Source: Rhynchopus euleeides (Eukaryota; Euglenozoa; Diplonemea; Diplonemida; Diplonemidae). Taken from it: DNA of 64,000 bases. This document shows, piece after piece, positions 22,601 through 31,892 of the stretch. The notes under the pieces were generated by a model. The model was given only the letters and a program-made list of their open reading frames with translations, did not search any database and was not told where the DNA came from. Made by a program: the position numbers and the translations under genes. How positions within the stretch are numbered: the stretch's first letter is position 1; each line of letters begins with the position of its first letter. Location of the stretch: NCBI GenBank assembly GCA_963210315.1, contig OY723240.1, positions 2,108,001-2,172,000 of the forward strand, read 5' to 3'.

Positions 22601-23278
22601 CACAGGTGGCCCGAGGCCTCCACCCTCGAGATCTACATGGAGTACATGCCGGGGGGGTCTGTGAAGAATGCGGTGCGCGTGGCGCGGGCAGGCGGCATGT
22701 CGGGCCTGCCCACCGACACCATCAAAGCCCACACACGGCAGGTGCTGCTGGGGCTGGTCTACCTGCATGCTGCAGGGGAGGGGCGCGCAGCCATGGCGCA
22801 CCGCGATCTGAAGGCGGACAACCTGCTGCTCTCTGCAGACGGCACGGTGAAGATTGCCGACTTCGGATGCGGCAAGCTGTTCGAAGGCACGGAGCTGTCC
22901 CATGGGGATCACGGTGCGCAGACATGCGTCGGTACGCCCTTCTGGATGGCACCGGAGGTGCTGCAGCAGCGACACAACGCCGGAAGCGATTACGGCACGC
23001 AGTGCGACATCTGGTCCCTCGGGTGCACGGTGGTCGAGATGCTGGGTGCCGTGCCGTGGCGCGCCGGCGCCACAGAGCCCTCCTACCTGACGGTGCAGCG
23101 CATCCTCAGCAGCCCCGCCGGGCCCCCGCTGCCGGCTGGCGTGCCCTCGGAAGTGGAGGCCTTTGTCAGCAGGTGCTGCATGCGCAGCCCTGCTGACCGT
23201 CCACCAGCGTCAGCCTTGCTTGCCGACCCACTGCTGGCGGGGCTGGGCACCGAGATGCGCGACGAGGTGCTGTGTTAG
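19627..23278 (+). CDS. Receptor with WD40-like ectodomain and two tandem protein kinase domains
   Basis: About 1215 aa. ATG 19627 opens a signal peptide (PLLFLILSGFVSC). That frame joins the main frame only if one G is dropped from the G8 run at 19745-19752; otherwise translation from 19709 would lack the signal. The ectodomain has WD40-like blades (19765-20640), then Pro/Thr-rich tandem repeats (VPPTPAPV, TETPTVAPTD; 20660-21010) and a membrane segment (21178-21245). Kinase 1 (21517-22330) has VAMKK, HRDIKGDN, CDFG and GTPNFMAPEVL. Kinase 2 (22426-23230) has GLGAFGVV, HRDLKADN, ADFG and GTPFWMAPEVL, like STE11-type kinases. Both look catalytically complete. Paralogue of 33549-36137. Confidence 0.88.
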
Positions 23279-24186
23279 CCTGTCGACCGTGCCGGAGGAC
23301 GCGCCTGTGGGTGGTATCGACATTGGATGCTGCCCTGATGCCCTGATGCACCTCTTCGCTTGGGCTGGGTGCGACAGGTGTGCAGCAGTGCATGTCATCC
23401 AACGATCGGGGGTGGGGGTGCGCCCACACAGCACCAGTGTTTTCCCTACGATGAAAACTACGATGAACTCATCATTTTTTCATTTTTTCCGAAAATTGGC
23501 TTGATGAACTCATCATAACAGGGATTTTCCTTAGGAAAAGAATCTGGGGGCTCCGAGGGTCTTCAGGGGCACTTTTTCTGATGAGGGGCAGTTTTTTCAT
23601 CACGCACAGAACAAACCCCCTCCCTAACAGGCGCCACCCCCACAGGGTGCTGCTATTAGATGCAGAAAAAGCTCTCTCAGTTTTTTGGTGGTGGAAGGGG
23701 GGCAAATGCGAAGAACTGACTGCGACACCTTCTTAGAAGAGAAGGGCGAACTGGAGCGCCAGGCCTCGTACAGAGGCATCAAAACAGGCGGTGTACTTCC
23801 TCCGGCCAGCAGTGCCTGCTCATAGGACCTGTGGTCAGCATTTACATGCCATGGATGACATCCAAACGCAACAGATATTCACTACCGTGGCCTCCGGCGG
23901 CTGGGGGGCTCCGCCCCCCAGACCCCCCTAGACCCCCTATGGATTTTCGGGAAACCACTGCGCATACTTACAAAATCAGCGCGTGAAATTTTTTTTCACA
24001 CCCCCCCAAAAAATGTACCTCATCATGAGCCCCGTTTTTTTCTTGATGATCGGGAAAACACTGCACAGCACGCTCGCGTGCGGCTTTGTTGTGTTTTTTT
24101 TGGAGTTGTGCTAACAACCAGGGATTTCACTGGTCTTCCAGGGGGGTCCACAGCCAGGAAGATTTTTTTAAACTGCCAGGATTTTT
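23279..24186. other. Intergenic region before the retroelement
   Basis: No gene seen. GATGAACTCATCAT occurs twice (about 23461 and 23503). A copy of the GC-rich hairpin repeat lies at 23880-23935. Confidence 0.5.
23880..23935 (-). repeat. GC-rich hairpin repeat, minus-strand copy
   Basis: Reverse complement of the family seen at 29141-29225, 55550-55625 and 55719-55770: TCTGGGGGGCGGAGCCCCCC then CCGCCGGAGGCCACGGTAG. The G6/C6 halves can pair. Confidence 0.75.
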
Positions 24187-24259
24187 TTGAGAGTTGTGCA
24201 ACAACGCAGGAAACTGTGCCAGTGCAGATCCTTGCAGAACTTCCCACACACTTCATGAC

Positions 24260-24261
24260 AG
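24260..24261 (+). promoter_or_regulatory. Inferred SL acceptor AG of the element
   Basis: In the left repeat CTTCATGACAG precedes GCGTGTGGGGTGTTC. The SL-like sequence at 24292-24330 is joined directly to another copy of GCGTGTGGGG. That join is exactly what trans-splicing to this AG would give. The matching AG in the right repeat is at 28722-28723. Confidence 0.6.
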
Positions 24262-24291
24262 GCGTGTGGGGTGTTCTCGCGATCGACGAGT

Positions 24292-24330
24292 ACCAACGAT
24301 TTCTTAAGCTACAGTTTCTGTACTTCATTG
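24292..24330 (+). other. Spliced-leader exon sequence captured in the retroelement
   Basis: These 39 bases start ACCAACGATTTCTTAAGC and end TTTCTGTACTTCATTG. As I recall the published diplonemid SL exon, they match it except for a few bases; the TTTCTGTACT...ATTG tail is also shared with kinetoplastids. It is flanked by two copies of a 28-base repeat (24262-24289 and 24331-24358). No GT follows it, so it is not an SL RNA gene but a reverse-transcribed trans-spliced 5' end. Confidence 0.75.
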
Positions 24331-24417
24331 GCGTGTGGGGTGTTCTCGCGATCGACGAATATTATCGGCTCTTCTACACAACACCCCACCCGCTCCCCCT
24401 CTTCCCCATCCCCGACA

Positions 24418-25518
24418 ATGCCGACGCAGACCCAGAAGAAGAAGGCGGAAAGGGAAGCTGCCCTGAAACAGGCGGCTGAGGAGGAAGCAGCTGCTTTGAA
24501 GGGGGGGGGATGAGGACGACGGCGAGGAGGAGGCGGAGGATGATGAGTCGGATGAGGGGCAGGATGGGAAGCAGATCGTAGAGGAGCGGGAGGCGCCGGC
24601 AGTGGCAGGCTCCCCTACGGGGAAGAACCACTCCCCTCTCCGGAAGAAGCGGCGCAGGGCCCCGGCCGGGATGTCCCCGAGCCTCCAGGCCCTTATTGCG
24701 GCGGAGGTGGGGGCGGCGGTGGCGAAGGCGACTGCCGTCCCTCAAACGCAGATCCCCCAGCCGATCCCTCCCCCAGTGTTGGGGGGTGTGCCCTCTCTGT
24801 CCTTGGCAGCATCGGCGGCGGCGTCATCTTCGGCGGCAGCGACGGCGGCAGGCCCGGCGGGCCAGACGGGGGGGGTGACCCCCGAGCTCCTGGTGGCGGC
24901 GGCGAGGCTGCTGGGGGAGATGAATGGGGGGAGTAGTGTTTCTTCTTCGGGGGGTTTGGGTAACCAGGGCCCCCCCCCCCTCTTGCTTCGGACCCCGCCC
25001 CCGCCCCCTCCACGAATCCCGCTCTCGATCCCGCAAGGTGGAAAGAGATGGACTTCGGGACACGGGAGGCGGCGGTGGGGGCCTTCCAATCTTTCTTTGC
25101 GTCCCTGGATCCCCCCGGAAATACCCGTCGCACCCCCGCGGCCGCTGCGGCACAAGCAGAAGCCAGGGCTCGCTTCCGCGAGGTCGGGTTTATGGTGCGC
25201 CGCAGCGGTATGTGGACCTCCCTGGAGGAGGCCATTTGCGACTGGGAGCACCTGGCCCGACTGAAGGTCGGTCGGCTCGCGGCCCTCCAGGAGGGAATGG
25301 CCACCGGCAACTGGGCTGCCGCACAAAAGATCGAGGATCGAATGTGCGGCCAGACCGAGCTGCCGGATTTTCTCCGGGATGGGTTGAGGGCGGGGGAGGG
25401 GATACGAAAGCCTCAAGTGCAGTTTTCCCCCCCATCCCACCACTCCTTTCGGCATCAACCCCACCACCCCAAGAACAACGGGAAAGGGGGCAAAGGGGGC
25501 AAAGGGGGGAAGAAGTGA
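24418..25518 (+). pseudogene. gag-like ORF of the retroelement, two frameshifts
   Basis: ATG 24418 begins a charged Lys/Glu/Ala-rich protein. Its frame is broken at the G9 run (24501-24509), continues in the next frame (KNHSPLRKKRRRAPAG, Pro/Ala-rich middle), and returns at the C11 run (24970-24980) to end at 25518. The last third (from about 25048) has a compact region with MDFGTREAAVGAFQSFF and SLEEAICDWEHLARLK and a Gly/Lys tail (GGKGGKGGKK). No zinc knuckle is seen. The position ahead of the recombinase suggests a capsid or nucleic-acid-binding role. The two opposite shifts cancel, so sequencing error is possible. Confidence 0.6.
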
Positions 25519-25556
25519 GTGTGGGGGTGGGACGGCCAAGGTGGAAGCCCCCTGCC

Positions 25557-26462
25557 ATGACTCGCCAGTTCCGCAAGGAAGTGGAGCAGGAGGCGCAGTC
25601 CATGCTGCGGGGGGCCCTGGCCGAGTCGACATGGAAGGGGTACTCGTCAGTGTCCCGCCAGTTTTTTCTGTTTCGTCAGGGATGGGAGGAAATGGAGGGC
25701 CCGTGCTCCATTCCTCAGCTCATCGTTTTGTTTCTGGCGACAAAGCGGACGGAGGGGCTGTCGAATGCTTCGGCGCTGCAGTACCTGCAAGCGTTGAAGG
25801 CGACACTCTCCCGATGCGGTCTCCTCTCCTCCCCCACTCCTCCGGTGTTGAAGGATGTGGAACGTTCTCTGCTTCGTGGGGGGGCAAGACGACCTGTCAA
25901 GCAGGCTCCTCCGATTTCCATCGAGGAGCTACTGCAGGCGATTGCCCTGTCCCCCTCCCCCTTGATGCGCCTCGCTTTGGAGATAATGTGGGCGGGGGCG
26001 GCAAGGGGGGACGATGTGAGGAGTCTGGTGTGGGAAAGGGTGCAGGTGGTTCAGGGGGGGATTGTGGTGGACTGGTCGGGGACGAAGTCGGACCCTTTCA
26101 GAAAGGGGACGACAACGATACTGCACCTCGAGCCGAATTCGGTGGTGCTCCTCGATTTGTTGAGACACAGTGCCTCCCCCAACCAGAAAATCTTTCCATT
26201 TACCCACCAGGCTATCACTCAGGCCGTGAAGGCTGTGCATCCTCGTTTTTCCGCCCACTCGATCAGGAGGGGCGCGCTCACTGCCCTGTTGAGACAGGGG
26301 GTGGAGTTGGAGGATATTGTAAAGCTCTCACGCCACTCGTCGGTGGAGAGCCTCTTACATTACCTCCCTTTGGGGGAGCTACCTGCAGCCAGGAGGTCGA
26401 GGGAGCTCTCGGAGATGCTGGCCCTGAGCACCGTGCAAGGAAACGCGGGGGTGCCCAGATAG
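25557..26462 (+). CDS. Tyrosine recombinase of the retroelement
   Basis: 301 aa from ATG 25557, which follows the gag stop by 38 bases; the frame is open upstream to 24924, but there it overlaps gag. An N-terminal SAM-like core-binding part (STWKGYSSVSRQFFLF) is followed by the catalytic domain. The residues expected are visible: Arg in AARGDDVRSLVW, HSIRRGALTALLRQG (H-x-x-R), then HSSVESLLHY (H and nucleophile Tyr). It would integrate the circular cDNA instead of a DDE integrase. It ends GVPR-stop, overlapping the frame that continues into the RT. Confidence 0.85.
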   Translation: MTRQFRKEVEQEAQSMLRGALAESTWKGYSSVSRQFFLFRQGWEEMEGPCSIPQLIVLFLATKRTEGLSNASALQYLQALKATLSRCGLLSSPTPPVLKDVERSLLRGGARRPVKQAPPISIEELLQAIALSPSPLMRLALEIMWAGAARGDDVRSLVWERVQVVQGGIVVDWSGTKSDPFRKGTTTILHLEPNSVVLLDLLRHSASPNQKIFPFTHQAITQAVKAVHPRFSAHSIRRGALTALLRQGVELEDIVKLSRHSSVESLLHYLPLGELPAARRSRELSEMLALSTVQGNAGVPR

Positions 26463-26575
26463 GGGTAGCATATGCTCCTGAGGTTGTGGAGGATGGGGGT
26501 CCGGACATTGCTCCTCTTTACGGGGAGGGTATATCCATCCTTGGGGGAGTGGAACCCTATTCCAGGGACCCCTCC

Positions 26576-28207
26576 ATGCGGATTACAGTCCCGCAGAAAA
26601 GAGTTTTGAACCTGCCCCTGGCGGATATTTCTCTCTCCCGTATTTGCTATGACGCTCTTTTACAGTTGCCCCATCCCCCTGTTCTCCCGTTCTTAATAAA
26701 AATGCTCACGTGCCTGGAGACTTTTTGTTCTCAGTTTGTGGAAGGAGTGGATTGGCAGCACCCGAAGTGGAAGCGTGCGACTTCCAAGCACATGCTCCGG
26801 CACAAAAAAGTACTTCTCAGCCAGGAAGTATTGGCATCCCCCCCGGGACCGGTACATCTGGTGCTGGGAGTGTTCACGGTGCCGAAGGCTTCAGGGCGTG
26901 ATGCTCGTCTGGTCACGAATGGTCGCAAGTTGAATGCTATAATGGCCAGACCGATTCCCATGTTTCTCCCTCGCCTACGGGACTTTACCTTGAGGGTGCT
27001 CACTGCAAAGTGGTGCATCCAGGAGGATGCCCGTAGTTTCTTTTACCAGTTCCCGTTGGCTCCCGAAATCTCTGCTTTTTTTGGAGTAAAACTTGCAAAT
27101 GAAAGAAATGAATATGAAACTTTCGTTATGAAAGTAATGCCCATGGGATGGAGTTGGGCCCCCAGCATTGCGCAGCACACTGCTCGCACCTTGCTCCCGG
27201 AGGAACACGGGGAAGTGTGGGTGGACAACTTCATTTGCTTGGGCATGTCGCGCGAGCAGGTCTCCTCGAGACATGAACTGCTGGTGGGCCGGTGCAGACA
27301 GGTGGGGGTGGAACTGAAGAAGCAGGCTGATTATGGAACAGCAAGTCAACAGTTTGTGGCAATTGGCTTGTTGTTTGATTTAATCAATACACGCTTCCGT
27401 CCTGACCCCGCCTGGACCAAAAAGTTTCTGGAGTCCGAGGCATGGGCCCGTTTGTGCTCTCCGAGGTTACGGAATGAAGTAACAGCAAGGGAGGTGGCAC
27501 GGATCTGTGGGGGTTTCATCTGGTTCCTTTTTGCGTCATGGACTCCCTTGTGTTTTGCACCACAGGTGTTGAACCTGTTCAGGGAGGTGGCGGCATTTGT
27601 GACTTCTGAGGAAGGGGGTTGGGATAAACCATTCATGGTGAGTCAGCCTGCTGTGAACTCCCTGAAAGAAGTGAGTAACATGGTTCACCTGAATGAGTGG
27701 ATTTACCCTCCTCCGGTTCTCGAAGACATCGAGATCTGGACAGATGCGTCATCGGAAATGTGGGCGGTATTAACCCCAGATATGGTGGTATACAACACGT
27801 TCGGACCCCGTATGCACGAATTGCACATATTTTTAAAGGAATTTGTGGCGGTCGCAGTTGCAGTGTGTTGGATGCGCCAGTTTGCACCGGAAAAGAAGTT
27901 AACGTTGTGGATAGACAACTCGTCGGTGGTGGCAAGCTGCAAAGCATCACACAGCAAAAATGCTCTGGCTAATGAGATCCTGGCGTTTTTACTGAGAGTG
28001 GCGTTGGAGGCAAAAGGGCAGTTGGAGTTCAAGTGGATAAATACTACGTTGCAGAAAGCGGATCCCTTCACGAGGGGTAGCACTGCTCCAACAAACAACA
28101 AGGGTTTTGTGTGTCCTCCTTCGACCCCTATGTCTCCAGCGCTGAGTTCGGTTATGTCTGACGCGCAGGTCTTCTCTTCTCCACTGAGACATCGCCAGAA
28201 TGAATAA
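26576..28207 (+). CDS. Reverse transcriptase / RNase H of the retroelement
   Basis: 543 aa from ATG 26576; the frame is open far upstream and overlaps the recombinase end, so a frameshifted fusion start is possible. RT motifs: VFTVPKASGRDARLVTNGRK, QEDARSFFYQFPL (first catalytic Asp), VMPMGWSWAP, and WVDNFICLG in the place of YxDD. RNase H follows: EIWTDASSEMWAV, LKEFVAVAVAV, LWIDNSSVV and LQKADPFTRG. The second Asp of YxDD is Asn here and also in the relic at 32510, so it seems a trait of this family rather than a fresh mutation. Confidence 0.87.
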   Translation: MRITVPQKRVLNLPLADISLSRICYDALLQLPHPPVLPFLIKMLTCLETFCSQFVEGVDWQHPKWKRATSKHMLRHKKVLLSQEVLASPPGPVHLVLGVFTVPKASGRDARLVTNGRKLNAIMARPIPMFLPRLRDFTLRVLTAKWCIQEDARSFFYQFPLAPEISAFFGVKLANERNEYETFVMKVMPMGWSWAPSIAQHTARTLLPEEHGEVWVDNFICLGMSREQVSSRHELLVGRCRQVGVELKKQADYGTASQQFVAIGLLFDLINTRFRPDPAWTKKFLESEAWARLCSPRLRNEVTAREVARICGGFIWFLFASWTPLCFAPQVLNLFREVAAFVTSEEGGWDKPFMVSQPAVNSLKEVSNMVHLNEWIYPPPVLEDIEIWTDASSEMWAVLTPDMVVYNTFGPRMHELHIFLKEFVAVAVAVCWMRQFAPEKKLTLWIDNSSVVASCKASHSKNALANEILAFLLRVALEAKGQLEFKWINTTLQKADPFTRGSTAPTNNKGFVCPPSTPMSPALSSVMSDAQVFSSPLRHRQNE

Positions 28208-28574
28208 ATACAAAGGACCTGTGGACGCGCTGCACTGAGATGAAGAGTCAGAAGAATGAAGGTGCTGTAGGGGCGTGTTGTGAGACCAAGGCACAGGGAT
28301 TTCAATGACATGTACCATCCGACAAGAACGGGCCGTCTTTAAACAGGTAGAGGTCTGTAGTTACCTTTCCCCTTTGGATAAGGAAAAACAGGAAGAATTG
28401 ACTGGAAGAATGAAGGCGATGACCCACTCAAAGGGAATCACGCAGGGAGTTCAAAAGTCAGTTTCTGTCCGGTAGGAAATGGTATACTTCCAAACAGACT
28501 CGAGTTTCGGTTCAGGTGTGCAATGTGAAAAAAGGGGGGGGGGGTGTAAAAGTAGGTCCCAAAGGGTCCCAGAG

Positions 28575-28810
28575 GTGTTCTCGCGATCGACGAATACCCT
28601 TCGGCTCTTCTATTGTTTCCCTTTCAGATTTGCACTAAAACACAGTTTTTGAGAGTTGTGCAACAACGCAGGAAACTGTGCCAGTGCAGATCCTTGCAGA
28701 ACTTCCCACACACTTCATGACAGGCGTGTGGGGTGTTCTCGCGATCGACGAATACCCTTCGGCTCTTCTATTGTTTCCCTTTCAGATTTGCACTAAAACA
28801 CAGTTTTTTT
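28575..28810 (+). repeat. Right terminal repeats of the retroelement
   Basis: The unit beginning GTGTTCTCGCGATCGACGAA (through TTTGCACTAAAACACAG) occurs at 28575 and 28733. Between the two lies the copy of the left repeat. This split, interleaved direct-repeat layout is typical of tyrosine-recombinase elements. Confidence 0.75.
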
Positions 28811-28827
28811 TCGCGCAGGCGAGGCGC

Positions 28828-28860
28828 GCCCTCCGGGCGCGCTTCGCGCGCCCGGAGGGC
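28828..28860 (+). other. Perfect GC hairpin
   Basis: Arms of 15 bases (GCCCTCCGGGCGCGC / GCGCGCCCGGAGGGC) with a TTC loop, directly after the element's right repeat and a T8 run. It could be a terminator or processing hairpin; it has the same plan as 56522-56546. Confidence 0.7.
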
Positions 28861-29140
28861 ACGTACATACCACAAATCACAAACCCGCACCCCTACAGTC
28901 ATACCTGAAGCTTATTCTGACAAAAAGCGGTCAAAAACCCGGTATTTGTACTCAGTTTTTTCTTGGTTTTCGTGACCTGTTTCACCCCATTTTTTGGGCC
29001 GTGCGCACCGCAGGTGACCCGAAAAACCCCGAAAACGGCATGTTCCGGAACATTGGAACGGTTGGTGGGAATATGCAGTTTGACCCCGGAGAAGAGAGTG
29101 GTGCACCCTTAGAGGTGGTCCAGAGAATGCAAAGAGGTCC

Positions 29141-29225
29141 ACAGGGGGGGTCTGGGGGGCGGAGCCCCCCAGCCGCCGGAGGCCACGGTAGCGAACACCT
29201 GTTCCTTGTGGGGTACAGATTCTGT
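29141..29225 (+). repeat. GC-rich hairpin repeat copy
   Basis: GGTCTGGGGGGCGGAGCCCC, then CAGCCGCCGGAGGCCACGGT and an AACACCTGTTC.. TACAGATTCTG tail. The tail is shared with the copy at 55550-55625, so the repeat unit is at least 80 bases. Confidence 0.75.
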
Positions 29226-29576
29226 GGTGAGTAGGGTGCGTCCTCCTGAGGGCGGTCTCTGGATTCCATGACCTGATGTGATCCGAAAGGGCTTGGTCGA
29301 CAGGCATACGTCACGCGGGGGGGTTGTCCAGGTCTCATTATTCTTTCGCACGATTTTTTTCTCTGGACGAGACCCAAAAAGTGTGGTTTGTGTCTGCATT
29401 GGCATCTTCCTGCGGAGGCGAGGTGTGGGTGTGTGGAGTGTGGGTCGCTGCGCACCTACCCACCTTATCCCTGCCCCATCCCGCCTCCCCCGCACCACAA
29501 ATAGTGCAGGAAGAAAATCTTCCTGGGTGGCCGGGCTTTTTTGTTTTTTTTGATGATTTTTACCCCAAAATCTTCC

Positions 29577-29775
29577 CAGTGAAATCGCTGCTAACAACGC
29601 AGGAAACTTTGCTATGCAGATCATGCAGGACACACCGCAGCAGGCGTGTGGGGCGTTCTCGCCATCGACGAATACCCGCTGGTTCTTCTCTCCCCTTTCT
29701 GATTTGCAGACGGATAGTTTTTATGGGGTGGTGGTGGTGGTGGTGGTGGTGTATCTCGTGATCGACGAATGCCCA
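29577..29775 (+). repeat. Diverged copy of the retroelement terminus
   Basis: AACAACGCAGGAAACT, GCAGGCGTGTGGGGCGTTCT, ATCGACGAATACCCGCTGGT and CCCTTTCTGATTTGCA parallel the right end at 28661-28800 in order and spacing. A second ATCGACGAAT follows at 29761. Probably the end of an older insertion. Confidence 0.65.
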
Positions 29776-30755
29776 ATCCCATTTCCTCCCCCCCTCTTTC
29801 TCTGATGTTGCAGGCGCTACACACTGTGTCACGCGTTGCGGGATGCTGGCAGGTGGGGGGGGGGGAGGGGGTGCCATGCCCTGGTTGCCGTGATCCACCA
29901 AACTCTCGTCTTTCCCAGTCACACGGGGTGTCATGCATGTGGTGTGAACAGCGCCGCATGCTCGCATTTTCCCGGTGGCCATCTCGAGGCTTTGGGTGGC
30001 CCATTTCCATGAGAGCAACGCGTGCACAGCCGCCTGCTGCCCCCCTCCCAGGCCAGGGGAGTGGGGGGTGGGGTGGTGCAAAAAAATAATAATAAGGCTG
30101 TTGTTTGTACGCCAAACCCGGTGAGCAAACCTCGCGTGTTTTGCCTGAAGGTCGGTGTGAATGTTGCGCGCAGTTATAGCAACAAGGCAAGGCCGGGTTG
30201 TGGTATTGAACTACCGGTATTTACTTTCTTCACTGTTGGCAAGCTTCCCGTTGGGGTGGGGCCTTCCCTCAGAAATGCAGGAAAGTGAGGAAAAAGTGAG
30301 ACGCGTCACAACACTGCTGGCTGCAGAAGGCGGCACAGTTTGATATACAGTGTGACAGAGCGAAGGCCCCATTATGTGAACAAATAATCAGCTCCCTCTT
30401 CCTCAGCTTGTTGATGTGTCGTGTGAACCCAGGTGTGCCGAGTGTTATGAATGCGGCCACACAGTGGGTGTGCCCGCGCCGTGCAACTGGCAGCCGCGGT
30501 GTGTGTGACTCATCACGAATCTCTTTCTTGGGTGTTCCCTGGTGATACAACCCCACCTCTCGGCGAAGTGAGACAAGAAGGCGGCATGCAGCCTCACCCA
30601 CTTTCGCCCCGCGTCCCAGTCTTGGTTGCGTTACCCTCCCTGCTGTTGTGTGCAACGATGCGGGTGCACTGTGGTTGATCCCCATCCCCACCATCGCACA
30701 CACTGCACACACTGCCACACCCTCCAGAAAGTCGGAGCAGCTGGTCGCAGAAGTC

Positions 30756-31892
30756 ATGGATGTGTGTGTCCGTCACACGGGGACCGGAGACAGCTGTGTC
30801 GTCGGTGTTCCGGAAGGGGGGACCGTGGTCGGGCTGAAGGCAGATGCGCTGGACGAGATGTTCCCGGGTTCTATCAACGCAGTCCGTGAGGCTGCATGCG
30901 TGGCAGCACGCATCGAAGGGTGTGAGGAGGAGCTGGACGATGCACAGCGCGTTGCCGACACAGGTCTGGAGGACGGGGGTGCTGTCCAGCTCGTCCCACG
31001 CTGCCCCAACCTCAAGGCCCCCGCAGTCTACTCATCGATGCATGGCGACAAGATTCTTCGCATCACACTGTCGAGGTGTGGGACGCTGTGTGCTGTGGCT
31101 TACCGCAACGGACACATCACTGTGTTTGACACCACTACCGCTGCTGCGGTGGCAGACTTAACACACGGCAACGAGCAGATAACGCGCACCGCGTTCTCTG
31201 TCTGTGGGACGTGGTTGGCAACGTGCTCTCATGACGGCACCATCTGCGTGTGGCTGACATCAACTTGGGAGGAGGTGTGCATGCTGCACCACATCAAAAC
31301 CACTGTGTCCAGTGCAGCGTGGACACACTGCGGACGTCTGGTGTCCGGAGACTATCAAGGCAAAGTGCGTGTGTGGGACTTGAAGGGCACACCGAGCGCC
31401 ACAGTGCTGGAGGGTCACACCGATGCTGTTCTCAGCATTGCTGTGTCGGGCACAAGGATCTTCAGCGGGTCAGAAGACAAGACCATCCGTGTGTGGGACA
31501 TCAGCACCCTCACACACACACACACCCTGGATGAGCACACTGATTGGGTGACTGCCATAGCCCTGACTCAGGACGAGCAGCACCTTGAGTCGTGCTCTCT
31601 CGACGAGTCACTCAAGGTGTGGTGCACGGCCTCCCTCAGCTGCTTGCGTACAATGCAGCTGGACGACTATCCCAACGCACTTGCTGTGTCACAGCCAGGT
31701 GATGTTGTTGCAGTGGAGAGTCCTACTAGTGACACTGCCAAACTGTACCGCCTCAGCACAGGAGAGTGTCTGGGGAAGGTGGACTTACAGGGTTCTGGTG
31801 TTGCACTCAGCCTCTGCGGGAGGTGGGTCTTCACAACAACGAACGACATCACTTCAGTCTCTGTGTGTGCTGTGTCTTCCGCTTCACCCTGA
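30756..31892 (+). CDS. WD40-repeat protein
   Basis: 378 aa from ATG 30756 (the frame is open back to 30648, but the CCTCCAG and GGTCGCAG sites just before 30756 favour it as the first codon after SL addition). After about 90 helical residues, seven WD40 blades follow, for example FSVCGTWLATCSHDGTICVW, SGDYQGKVRVWDLKG and FSGSEDKTIRVWDIS. One beta-propeller is predicted, acting as a binding platform; no signal or membrane segment, so probably cytosolic. No partner can be named. Confidence 0.85.
   Translation: MDVCVRHTGTGDSCVVGVPEGGTVVGLKADALDEMFPGSINAVREAACVAARIEGCEEELDDAQRVADTGLEDGGAVQLVPRCPNLKAPAVYSSMHGDKILRITLSRCGTLCAVAYRNGHITVFDTTTAAAVADLTHGNEQITRTAFSVCGTWLATCSHDGTICVWLTSTWEEVCMLHHIKTTVSSAAWTHCGRLVSGDYQGKVRVWDLKGTPSATVLEGHTDAVLSIAVSGTRIFSGSEDKTIRVWDISTLTHTHTLDEHTDWVTAIALTQDEQHLESCSLDESLKVWCTASLSCLRTMQLDDYPNALAVSQPGDVVAVESPTSDTAKLYRLSTGECLGKVDLQGSGVALSLCGRWVFTTTNDITSVSVCAVSSASP

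Larger units (their letters stand above)
24187..28810 (+). mobile_element. VIPER-like tyrosine-recombinase retroelement
   Basis: Gene order is gag, tyrosine recombinase, RT/RNase H. This fits VIPER of trypanosomatids and differs from DIRS and Ngaro, where the recombinase follows the RT. Direct repeats flank it: GAGAGTTGTGCAACAACGCA...GCGTGTGGGGTGTTCTCGCG occurs at 24190-24289 and again at 28651-28750. The right end also has a 158-bp tandem period (GTGTTCTCGCGATCGACGAA at 28575 and 28733). A diverged terminal copy lies at 29577-29775. The RT/RNase H and recombinase frames are intact; gag has two homopolymer shifts. Confidence 0.85.
28861..30755. other. Intergenic repeat-rich region
   Basis: No gene recognised. 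It holds a GC hairpin repeat (29141-29225), a diverged copy of the retroelement terminus (29577-29775), a GGT run (29727-29752) and a reverse copy of the GGCGCACAAACAAC repeat end (about 30090). Confidence 0.55.

Noticed and set aside
24292..24330. SL RNA gene at the retroelement
   Set aside because: The exon is followed by GCGTG instead of a GT donor, and it is enclosed by element repeats; a captured leader is the better reading.
24924..25556. N-terminal extension of the tyrosine recombinase frame
   Set aside because: It overlaps the gag frame and has only low-complexity sequence; the recombinase core starts after 25557.
25541..26575. Upstream extension of the RT frame
   Set aside because: Mostly the alternate frame of the recombinase, with no RT motif; a frameshift fusion near 26460 cannot be excluded.
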